Positions 54,296 through 63,600 of a DNA stretch of 64,000 bases are shown piece by piece. Every line of letters starts with the position of its first letter. Position 1 is the stretch's first letter. The notes beneath the pieces were generated by a model that was not told the origin of the DNA, did no database searches, and worked only from the letters and a program-made list of their open reading frames with translations. The stretch covers positions 62,001 to 126,000 of the forward strand of contig CBDCPZ010000022.1 of assembly GCA_965220465.1 (NCBI GenBank), in the 5' to 3' direction. Made by a program: the position numbers and the translations under genes. The DNA comes from JAHDHW01 sp965220465 (lineage in GTDB: Bacteria > Bacteroidota > Bacteroidia > Chitinophagales > Saprospiraceae).

Positions 54296-54682
54296 GTTAT
54301 TCCTTATTTTTTCAGCAGTAGTCGCTAATTCTTCTGGTGTAAATTGTAGTTTGGGTTTACTGAAATTAATATCTCCGATTCCATTGATTGGAACCAAGTG
54401 AATGTGAACGTGTGGGACTTCCAAACCAATGACTGCTACTCCAATTCTTTTACAACTTATTGTAGCTCTGATTGCATTTGCAACTTTCTTTGCAAAAAGC
54501 ATCAACCCGGCTAATTCCTTATCTTCAACATCAAAAATATAATCTATTTCTTTTTTAGGTATAACCAACGTATGGCCTTCTGCTAATGGATTGACATCGA
54601 GAAAAGCCAGATATTTGTCTGATTCATAAATTTTATAGCTTGGAATTTCACCGTTGACGATTCTTGTAAAAATACTAGGCAT
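54290..54682 (-). CDS. HIT-family nucleotide-binding protein
   Basis: A 130-residue protein with the catalytic histidine triad HVHIHLVPI near residue 100 and the upstream IVNGEIPSYKIYESDKYLAFLDVNPLAEGHTLVIPKKE, which fits the HINT/PKCI branch. Such proteins hydrolyse AMP-linked substrates, for example phosphoramidates; the biological substrate is unknown. The gene starts 4 bases after greA ends, so the two probably form an operon. It is convergent with ruvC and overlaps it by 6 bases. Confidence 0.95.
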   Translation of the reverse strand: MPSIFTRIVNGEIPSYKIYESDKYLAFLDVNPLAEGHTLVIPKKEIDYIFDVEDKELAGLMLFAKKVANAIRATISCKRIGVAVIGLEVPHVHIHLVPINGIGDINFSKPKLQFTPEELATTAEKIRNNL

Positions 54683-54686
54683 AAAA

Positions 54687-55163
54687 TTATTCGATTGAGA
54701 TGTTTACAATTTCAAATTCAATATTGCCTCCTGGCGTTTCAACAACAGCTATTTCACCTATTTTTTTGCCAAGCAGTCCATTTCCCATTGGAGAGGTTAC
54801 TGAAATCTTTTTGGCTTTTAAGTCAGCTTCCGTTTCGGATACCAATTGATAAGTAATTTCCTTGTTATTCTTCAGATTTTTGATGGTTACATTTGAAAGG
54901 ACAACAACTTTTGAGCTGTCGAGTTGACTAGCGTCAAGAACCCGTGCATTAGCCAAAACCTTTTCCATTTCATTTATTTTCAGTTCCAGCATACCTTGAG
55001 CATCTTTAGCCGCATCGTATTCAGCATTTTCTGAAAGGTCTCCTTTTTCTCTAGCTTCGGCAATTGCTTTAGCTACTTTCTGTCGTCCGGTGCTTTTCAA
55101 CTCATCAAGTTCTTCAATTAATTTATCATACCCTTTTTGAGTTAAGTAATTGTATTTTGACAT
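54687..55163 (-). CDS. greA: Transcription elongation factor GreA
   Basis: A 158-residue factor that rescues backtracked RNA polymerase by stimulating transcript cleavage. The N-terminal coiled coil holds the catalytic tip DLSENAEYDAAKDAQG with its acidic pair, and the C-terminal FKBP-like domain ends with SPMGNGLLGKKIGEIAVVETPGGNIEFEI. Length is exact for GreA. The HIT gene follows 4 bases after. Upstream on the minus strand is TATATTTG, a full match to the -7 box. Confidence 0.97.
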   Translation of the reverse strand: MSKYNYLTQKGYDKLIEELDELKSTGRQKVAKAIAEAREKGDLSENAEYDAAKDAQGMLELKINEMEKVLANARVLDASQLDSSKVVVLSNVTIKNLKNNKEITYQLVSETEADLKAKKISVTSPMGNGLLGKKIGEIAVVETPGGNIEFEIVNISIE

Positions 55164-55202
55164 AGGTCACTGGTTTAAAAAATTTGAAATTACCAATGCT
55201 AA

Positions 55203-55210
55203 CAAATATA
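55203..55210 (-). promoter_or_regulatory. Putative greA promoter -7 box (TATATTTG)
   Basis: Full match to TAnnTTTG on the minus strand, 40 bases before the greA start. No clear TTTG element at -33 was confirmed. Confidence 0.45.
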
Positions 55211-55328
55211 TGAAAGCCAATAATTATTTCTAAAAATTAATTTTAAAAAAGCTAAATAATTTCTGTGTAATGGGGAATACAAGCGATTTTTTAATGAAAT
55301 CGTCTTTAAAGCATAATAATACACATAA

Positions 55329-55369
55329 GAAAGAACGCTTCTACCTTTTTTCGATAGAAACGTTCTTTC
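55329..55369. terminator. Terminator after the PorV-family gene
   Basis: Stem GAAAGAACGCTTCTA / TAGAAACGTTCTTTC with one mismatch and an 11-base loop. It lies between the PorV-type stop (55442) and the greA start (55163). Confidence 0.8.
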
Positions 55370-55441
55370 CTGAAACTAATTAAAGGTACTAAATATCTTT
55401 GAATTAGTTAAAAACTTAATCCTTTAAGTATTCTCTATTGT

Positions 55442-56503
55442 TTAGAAAGCAAATTTTATTGATAAGGTATGGGTGCCATTCCACACACGGGTAGCTCTAT
55501 AAGCGTAATCGATTCCGAATACACTTTTACTTTCTTTTTTCAATGGAACCTCGATAGAAACTCCAGCGCTTATCCCAGAATATACTGGTGCTTCAACACT
55601 ATCATTTTCAAAAGAACCAAATTCGTATTTGTATCCTCCTCTCAACATAAACATATTATTGAAGGCATATTCCAGACCTGCGCCAAGTTGATCCTGGGAA
55701 AAGGAATTGGAAGTAAAATTACCTACAATTGTTAACCTGTTTTTTGGATTAATGACAAAGTCATACGAAGCACCTATGTTTAAAACTGAGGGTAGCTCAT
55801 ATTTTTGAGATCGTTGGTAATACGTCAGTGGATAATCAGTAGATCCAGTATTTGGATTTGGTGCTTGTTCATCAAGGCCTTGACCAGAAAACCGCATCGG
55901 AGTTCCGATATTTCGGAGAGATATCCCAAACTTAAAATTATCTTGTGGGCCTGTCACATATTGGACACCTGCATCAATTGCCATACCGAACGCACTTAAA
56001 TCGGATGTAGATTCTGAGACTATACGGAAGGTCAACCCAACTGAAACCTTATTGTCAAAAAGATGGGAATAGGTAATTCCCATATTGAATAAAGAAGGCG
56101 AAAAAGTTGCGCCAGTGCCTTCAGGTTGGTCTGTTGTGGTCACTGGAATATCTCCCATATCAATAGCCATAATACTTAAACCAAAAGAGCCATTTTTTCC
56201 TGTTCTTTGCGCAAGACCGAAAGCGTTAAACGAAATATCAGTGCCCTCAAGATATCTGGTATGGGAAAAAACAAATTCGGACTTATTAATCCGAACCAAT
56301 CCAGCTGGATTTATTATCGTCGCTTCAGCGCCAGACGCCATAGAGGTTGTCATGGTGTGCAAACCAGCAGATCTAGCCCAAGGGTTGAGTAACAATTGTG
56401 CTGCTCCAGCCTCACCTTGCCGATCCGGATTACCTGCATCTATTTTTGTTGTAATTCCAAGTGAAAGGAATATAAATAATATGATGTAAATATGCTTATT
56501 CAT
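55442..56503 (-). CDS. PorV/PorQ-family outer-membrane protein
   Basis: A 353-residue protein from ATG 56503; a longer in-frame start at 56542 adds 13 charged residues before the signal. Signal: MNKHIYIILFIFLSLGITTKIDAG. The family signature at the start of the mature part is AGAAQLLLNPWARSAGLHTMTTSMASGAEATIINPAGL. The rest is a FadL-like barrel ending in the aromatic ...TLSIKFAF. PorV-type proteins bind T9SS cargo after passage through SprA and carry it to the attachment complex; paralogues such as PorQ have related roles. As the last gene of the TonB-receptor / giant cargo / PorV group, it may serve that cargo specifically. Confidence 0.88.
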   Translation of the reverse strand: MNKHIYIILFIFLSLGITTKIDAGNPDRQGEAGAAQLLLNPWARSAGLHTMTTSMASGAEATIINPAGLVRINKSEFVFSHTRYLEGTDISFNAFGLAQRTGKNGSFGLSIMAIDMGDIPVTTTDQPEGTGATFSPSLFNMGITYSHLFDNKVSVGLTFRIVSESTSDLSAFGMAIDAGVQYVTGPQDNFKFGISLRNIGTPMRFSGQGLDEQAPNPNTGSTDYPLTYYQRSQKYELPSVLNIGASYDFVINPKNRLTIVGNFTSNSFSQDQLGAGLEYAFNNMFMLRGGYKYEFGSFENDSVEAPVYSGISAGVSIEVPLKKESKSVFGIDYAYRATRVWNGTHTLSIKFAF

Positions 56504-56610
56504 AGTAATTTTTTTAGCAATATTATTTTTAGATTTTTTCATTCATTTGATAATAATGATGAGATTGCACCATTTTATTTTAAAATACAATCTCACCATT
56601 ATTTTCCTAA

Positions 56611-59600
56611 TTATAGTCCTGATGGGTCAAACTGACGTGCAACTCCAAACCATTTAATTACCCGTTCTCCCAACCCATCGGCATTAATATGAATCAAGTA
56701 AACGCCACTCGCTACAGAAATCCCTTTATTGTTTTTAAGATCCCATTCAACGTCAGGCGCTATTTGGCCTTGAAGTACGGGAGCATAATTTGCATCTTTA
56801 TCCATTCTTTCTTCATTTCGATTATACTGACGAATGAATTTACCGTCAAGACTAAAGATGGTCACCGTACACTTAGCAGGAAGGTTCGTAACCTTGATGA
56901 TATTTGTAAATTGGCTGGTTTCATAAGATGAAAATCCATAATATGGATTAGGCACCACATTGATTGCATCCAATTGCTGGTTAATTTCCTGCTCTGTTTC
57001 ATTTTCAGAAGCCCGAGCTCCATTAAATGAAAACAAGTATTTATTCATTTGACCATTCGTAGCTGCTTTTTTATAAGAATTGTCAACCCGAAGTTTTATC
57101 AAAACATCGTTTGGTATTATCCCTTCATCATAAGAAAGCAATCGTTGATTAATCGCTGGTATAATGGTTCCTGTCCATTTGACATTTTGAATCGCTGTTG
57201 CATTATCAAATGTTGAAGTACTTTCTAACTTTTGCTTAATTGAAGCACATTTGTCATATTCCTGATCAGTCACATAAACAAATTGTTGACCTCCTCCATA
57301 CCAATTATAAAGATTAAATAAGCCACCGGTATTAATCACTATTTGCGAACCAGGGTTCCAAATCATATCACGCCCGGTGGGTCCGTCTACCCCAAAATCA
57401 CTATCCTCATCACATAAATTTGGCGCAATTTCACAGGAGTACGTTGAATTTTCTCCAAAGAAGATATTTAGCCGTTTACCTGTTTCAAGATCTACAGCAT
57501 AACCAGGGAACCAACTCATTCCTGTATCACTTCCATTCCCGTCAGGGTTACTATCAGAGCCCACAGATGCACCAGCTCTAATTTTAAATTCTTTAACAAG
57601 CCCTTCTGTCGCCAATCCAAGTCCTGTATCCGGGCCATAATCTTTATTTGCAGTTTCTACAACGATACAACGGCTCCATTTTGACTTATCAGAAGTTAAA
57701 ACAACGTCAACATTGTTTAATTTACTCAATAAATTTTGAGCGACAACAATACCGTTATTTGCACTTTGCCAAGCTGGCGATATTATTTGAGGAGGCTGAT
57801 AATCACATAAAGAATAAGGATAGAAATAACCACCAGCCATATTAGCCAGGCCTAGTTTAGGGTCTTTAGTAGCTGTTTGCACACCGATGAAGCTAATGTC
57901 TCCTACCAATGGTAAAGGAGCCATCCATTCTGGTCCGGAAACATCTTTATATGCTAAATCAAAACCAATCGCCCCGTTCTTATCGTCAGTCAGATCACCA
58001 GGTTCAGGAGTCTGTACTATTGAAATAGAAAAGCCGTATTCAGCGATCGTTTGCTCATTAAGCTTTTCAATCGTTTCTGCAGATAATATATCATCGTTGG
58101 AGCCATCGCTAAGATGTTTTAAAAGCCATTTTGTATTATTATTAACTTGTCCATTCCCGGAAGGGTCAACAAATGTTAGTTCAAAGTCTCCATCAATAAT
58201 GTCTATTGGATTATAAACTTTTACATTGATTGGCCCACTACCATTCAAATAAGTTATATTCCCATTCGTTATTTCCTCAAACATTGCTAATCGTACTTCT
58301 TCTGATACATCGAGAAAGTTGTTTCCAACACCAAGCCCTTCAATACGTGTAACAATAGGACCCTCTCCATATTCTGCATTTAATCTTAAATCAACAATCG
58401 GCCTTGGGATAACGATATAGGCATTTCCACCTGATTTCGGCCCGATATTTCTTCGGCCTTCAATATAAGGCGTTCTTTGTCCTGAAATTGGAGGTTGCGG
58501 ATCAAAATCCTCATAATTATTATACCCGTAAGCAATCACAGAAAAATAGTATTTTCTATGGTTCACCAGATTTCGGCTGGCCAAACCAAATTGATCTTCC
58601 TTGATACTAAAGGTATGGCGAATTCCAAGGTCAGCGCCCTGGACTTTTGATTCTGGCACCCATATATCTGATCCACCTGGTTGAGGGTTTTCAACTGGAA
58701 GCCAATTAAATATTTCAGAGACCCCATTTTTAATATCTAACTGATAAATAAGCCTTGCTTTTTCAGGATCGTTGAAATCAACTGAAGTTACATCAGAAGT
58801 TCGTAATTGATAAATCTTATATCCTTCAAACCGATAACTTGCAATTGAATCATTGAGGATTGTCGGTGCCCGCAAATCTCTTTCTATATAGCGTTCTTCA
58901 AAATTATTGGAGGTACTTTCATTTGACAATGTCATGATAATTTCCCGGTCTAGTTCAATAAAACAAGCGTCGGGGGCATCAGGACCATCTGTTATATCAA
59001 AGCAATTATCAAACAAAGCCTGAGCAATATCATCCGCAAAGGTCAATTTGCTGATCGAAGGACATGGATAATCAATGTCCGGAACCCAGACAGCACCAAT
59101 AATCAATTCATTGATAGCACCTGGATCAAGACGGAATGGGCCTGAAGCCTGAACCGTTCGACGGTCACCATCTGCAAGGCCTTCCTGGCACATTGACCAA
59201 CCAGTGATATCGTTAGGAGCTTCTGTAAAAGCATAGTTGATATAATCGGTACTTGCAGGATTATGTCCATTACCACCATAAGTAAACCTTAACCCATCTC
59301 TCCAAGATCCGGACAGGTAGTTATAATGCTCAGGAGCAGAGCCCGGATCTTCGGTACCATCAGGAGGAGGAGGCTGGGTACTACCATTGTTATAATAAGT
59401 AAAGGAAGACATTCCCAGTTCAACTATGGTGTCTGGATCTTCAATCTGACCTAAGCTGGGGTTACACAATCCATCATCAGCATTTATACCATTACAAAAG
59501 TTTTTAGGACCTAATGGGCCACGGAAATAATCAACTCCCAGAATTGGAATATTTGTACAATAAGTAAAAGCTCCATCGCAATCATTACAACTAGACTCAC

Positions 59601-60636
59601 CATCTAAGGCATCAGAATTGTAAACATACATCATACTTCGGGAAGTATCACATCCAATATAATCGTCTAAGGCGCACCCCAAATCCGGATCAATCCACAT
59701 GGCAAAAAAGCAGCTATCGATTTGATCAAGGGCGCGATTAATCAACTTATATCTATAGAAGGACATATTGTTGATTTCATCATTGGTTTCATAAGAAAAC
59801 GCTTCAACCTGTATTTCCATCTGAATAGGAATACCCCCTGTTTCTGAGTGAACACCTCCGGCATCATTATAAATCCAGAAAATCATTTGATCTCCATATT
59901 GAGGTAAAATGTCTAGCTCTTCACATCCTCTAATTTCAATGATTGGATAATCTCCTTGGTGAGGTTCGTAAGCACCGTCCCCATCCTCGTCAAAAAAAGG
60001 CGCTAAACCCTGATCTGTAACAGGTAATTCAAATTGATTGACATCAAAAAAGAATTGATTCAGCTGGGCTGGCCAACCAAGGATGTCATCAGGAATTAGA
60101 TCCGGATCAATTTCATCTTCACCATTTTCTAATGCTGCTTGCCACAATCTGATATGCTGTGTGATATTAGCACCACTCACTTCAAAGAACCGGTCCCATT
60201 GAGAACAAGTATCAACACCTACCGTTCCTATCTCTGTCAAAGGGCCTGGCCAAAAATCAGTGTCACCAACATTTGTTCCATAGGTCTGAGCAGCCATTTT
60301 TAGGTTTTGACCACTATCATAACCTCCTATCCATACCGCTCCGGCATAAAGGGAAGATACAGGGTCCAGACCGGATCCTTCAGGAGGTTTTGGTACTACA
60401 TATTGACCACGGGTACCATCCCACCAGATGTCACCTCCCACAAGTAGGGTGGCTCTTACATTATTAATATCGAGAATTGTTTTCCCTGAAGATGTGGCAC
60501 AATCGGCACGATATGATGCTGCTTGCGCAGCACTGTCTGCGTTTTTCTCATTAAGCTTTGGATTCATGGTAGCATTTAAGTTGCTAAAAACGCTGATACA
60601 TATAATGCTGACAAGTAAATATTTAAAGTAATGCAT
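56611..60636 (-). CDS. Giant exported protein with T9SS/FlgD-like C-terminal domain
   Basis: A 1341-residue exported protein with signal MHYFKYLLVSIICISVFSNLNA. The passenger is Asp/Gly-rich with many calcium-binding-like loops (PFFDEDGDGAYEPHQGDYPI) and several Cys pairs; no enzyme family is recognised. The final 110 residues resemble a T9SS/FlgD-like beta sandwich (AINVVPNPYYGFSSY, VTIFSLDGKFIRQYNR, ASGVYLIHINADGLGERVIKWFG), but the chain then continues with VARQFDPSGL rather than ending in the usual short basic tail. It lies between a TonB-dependent receptor (54 bases upstream) and a PorV-type gene (107 bases downstream), suggesting the three work together. Confidence 0.8.
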   Translation of the reverse strand: MHYFKYLLVSIICISVFSNLNATMNPKLNEKNADSAAQAASYRADCATSSGKTILDINNVRATLLVGGDIWWDGTRGQYVVPKPPEGSGLDPVSSLYAGAVWIGGYDSGQNLKMAAQTYGTNVGDTDFWPGPLTEIGTVGVDTCSQWDRFFEVSGANITQHIRLWQAALENGEDEIDPDLIPDDILGWPAQLNQFFFDVNQFELPVTDQGLAPFFDEDGDGAYEPHQGDYPIIEIRGCEELDILPQYGDQMIFWIYNDAGGVHSETGGIPIQMEIQVEAFSYETNDEINNMSFYRYKLINRALDQIDSCFFAMWIDPDLGCALDDYIGCDTSRSMMYVYNSDALDGESSCNDCDGAFTYCTNIPILGVDYFRGPLGPKNFCNGINADDGLCNPSLGQIEDPDTIVELGMSSFTYYNNGSTQPPPPDGTEDPGSAPEHYNYLSGSWRDGLRFTYGGNGHNPASTDYINYAFTEAPNDITGWSMCQEGLADGDRRTVQASGPFRLDPGAINELIIGAVWVPDIDYPCPSISKLTFADDIAQALFDNCFDITDGPDAPDACFIELDREIIMTLSNESTSNNFEERYIERDLRAPTILNDSIASYRFEGYKIYQLRTSDVTSVDFNDPEKARLIYQLDIKNGVSEIFNWLPVENPQPGGSDIWVPESKVQGADLGIRHTFSIKEDQFGLASRNLVNHRKYYFSVIAYGYNNYEDFDPQPPISGQRTPYIEGRRNIGPKSGGNAYIVIPRPIVDLRLNAEYGEGPIVTRIEGLGVGNNFLDVSEEVRLAMFEEITNGNITYLNGSGPINVKVYNPIDIIDGDFELTFVDPSGNGQVNNNTKWLLKHLSDGSNDDILSAETIEKLNEQTIAEYGFSISIVQTPEPGDLTDDKNGAIGFDLAYKDVSGPEWMAPLPLVGDISFIGVQTATKDPKLGLANMAGGYFYPYSLCDYQPPQIISPAWQSANNGIVVAQNLLSKLNNVDVVLTSDKSKWSRCIVVETANKDYGPDTGLGLATEGLVKEFKIRAGASVGSDSNPDGNGSDTGMSWFPGYAVDLETGKRLNIFFGENSTYSCEIAPNLCDEDSDFGVDGPTGRDMIWNPGSQIVINTGGLFNLYNWYGGGQQFVYVTDQEYDKCASIKQKLESTSTFDNATAIQNVKWTGTIIPAINQRLLSYDEGIIPNDVLIKLRVDNSYKKAATNGQMNKYLFSFNGARASENETEQEINQQLDAINVVPNPYYGFSSYETSQFTNIIKVTNLPAKCTVTIFSLDGKFIRQYNRNEERMDKDANYAPVLQGQIAPDVEWDLKNNKGISVASGVYLIHINADGLGERVIKWFGVARQFDPSGL

Positions 60637-60690
60637 GACTGTTTTTTTATGTCAATTATTAAAAGACTATTATTATTTCAATTCCTCTTA

Positions 60691-63600
60691 TTAAAAATTA
60701 AATATTGCACCTAAAAAGATTCTTCTTGGCAAACTATAAAAGTTTGGATTCAGAACTCTCCATGAATAGGATGCTAGATAAGCGTCGACGTTTTGGCCAT
60801 TGGTTATCAATTCATTTACTGTTTCCTGACCATCTGGAGAGGCAAGAAAACCATCATCATCAGGGGAACCTGAGGCAGAATAAACTGAAAGGACGTTTTT
60901 GTTGTCTAATAGATTTTGAATTCGCACATAAACATTAAGCCCCAATTGACGTTTTGCAGTAGGTTTTGTTAAATTGAATGATTTGTCAACTCTAAGGTTT
61001 AAGGTGAAATTCCAAGGCAAGCGAGAACCATTAATCTGGCCGCTAATCCCCTGTCCGCCAAAAGGAACCGGATTAGTTGTAGCCGTGTATGGCCTTCCGG
61101 ATACTGCTACTGCCTGGAAGTTGACTCCAAAATCTGACAAAATATCCTTACCGGAAATACGTGGACCATTGTATCTTTTTCCACTACCATATCGGTAGTC
61201 AATAGTTGCAACTATACGATGACGCTCATCAAAGCTTAATGGGAACAGGGTTCGCAGATTACCTCTTGACTGAATTCCGTTTTGAGAATTAGCATTTGAC
61301 CCCGTACCATCAGCAAACTGTAAAGTATAATTAGCAGTAAACATAACATTGTTTGTTCTTCTCAAATCATATTGGAAAGAAAAACCTTTTACTGTTCCAA
61401 AATCCTGATTGTCATAAGTAACATATGATCCCGAAACGATAGCAACATTACTATAAATGCGCCGTTGGATCATGTCTCTCATTTCCTTGTAATATGCAGA
61501 GACCTTTAAGGCAGAAGAATTAGAAAGTTTTTGTTGAAAACCAACTTCATAATCAATCGTACGTTGAGGTTTCAAACCTGGATTACCTAAAGGGCTAGCT
61601 TCACTTCCTGGTCGATCATCAAAGTAATAAAAATCAAGTGCTGTTGCGACTGTATTTGATGGGCGCTGTACCAATATATCATAATGTGCAAAAAAGTTAG
61701 CATCATCAGAGATTGGAAATGAAAACGCCAAACGAGGCATCCAATTGATTTGTGGCTCATAATCTTTAAATGAATCATTTGTATCAAATCCTTTCGCTTT
61801 TATATTAGCGTCTGGATTTTTCAACCTTGGAATAGCCGGTTTACCGTTAAAAACCAGGTTCCCGTCATTCGCAGCCTCTCCGTCAGAGAAATACCACTGA
61901 TCACCTCTTCTAAAACCTTGTATCGCATCCGATGTATTACTTGTTGTATAAACAAGGTAATCATCTTCTACTCCTGCAGGCCTCTCTTCACCTGTCGAAG
62001 CATAGAAGTCTTTCGCATTCATTACTTCATATAACGAATATTGATCTTTCATCACCTTTGTGTTTGCATCATAACGATCAACACGAAGCCCTACCCGAAA
62101 GATGATATCTTTAAAAGTGAATTTATCTTGTATAAATGCTGCGGAATATATTGGCTGAACTGCCGCAACAGGGAATGTCCTGACTCCCCGCTCATCCGTA
62201 TCTGTAAAGAAATTATCAAACTTCACACTGTTCCCAAGCTTTTGGCCGGTATAGCTGTATCCATAATAATCTAAGCCAATTAAATTAATTTGATCTGTTA
62301 ATTCCTGAGCAGAAAACATATCAAGAGAAAGTTGATCAGGATTAATTACATCAACATTTACAAATTCGTTATCACTAATTCCAGTCAATGTTCTCACATT
62401 TTGCCAGAATAAAAGATCTTCAACACCGGGAGTTATGTTTGTATTAAACAGTGGCAAGGTTTCAAATGGAAATGGAAGCCCTGTTGGACTATACATTTGT
62501 ACTATGGTATCTGTATTATCCAAACCTGAGTTAATATTCCGATTGGCTTGCAATCTGGCTACCCGCCATAATCCAAATGGATTTACATTATGATAGCGGT
62601 TGATACTTTGTTCGTATAATAAACCAAACTGAATAGAATGACGACCTTTTTCAGAACCTCCCGGCAAAATATCAAAGGAGCTACTCGCATTAAAAGTATA
62701 AAGGTCATTATCTTGTTTTTGAGCAGTATTGTAAACCTGGCTAACATTGGTATGCATACCGGTCCAGATATTCGTGACATCACTAAAATATTGTCCGTTT
62801 ACAACAACAAAATCTTCAAAGCTTCCTGCATCTCCAACAACATTGTTGTAATTGACCAATCCTGGGTTTATTGAAGTATTCGGATTATATCCTGCAAACT
62901 GTTCGTTATAACCTGTGTGCATCCAACCAATTTGAGTCCCTTCATCATCTCTCTCTGGTCCAAATGTTGGTATATATTCTTTTTCAAATTCACCAATGTA
63001 GCCATAACGGAACAGGTTATCTTTGTGAACGGGATTTTCTCTGTTAAACAAAGTCTTTTCGTAGCCAAATTGCAAGGTGTACTGTGCATTTTGAATCATT
63101 GAACTCTTCTGAATTTCATTTCCACTATCATCAATTGCTTTTGCATTTCCTCCTAATCGATGTCGAAAACGGAAATTACCCCTATAACGGTTGGTTTGGT
63201 CTGTTGGGTTATTCTGTGAATTCATTAATCTCCAGCCACCTGGAGTGAATTTATTTTTTGCATCACTAAAAGATCCGGTTAACGTAACATCAATAGCCTC
63301 ACTTAATCTTGCATCTACTTTTCCGGTTAAATCCAATCTTGAGCTTTCCTCATTCGGCCGGTATTTAAATACATCAACATCTTCACTAGTCAAATCCTGA
63401 GCAGTGGGGACAAGAGCACTGGAAACTCTTTTAACTGGGTTTGCTTCCAATTCTTTAAGTACCTCATCTTTTATAACATAAATATCTGTTGCAGGAGGAT
63501 CGTCATCTTTTCGGCTAACATACTGGCCAGAAAGTCTAAATCCAATTATTGATTCTTGAGGACCACCTTCAGTTTCAGCTTTCTTTTTCAAAATTGGCCC

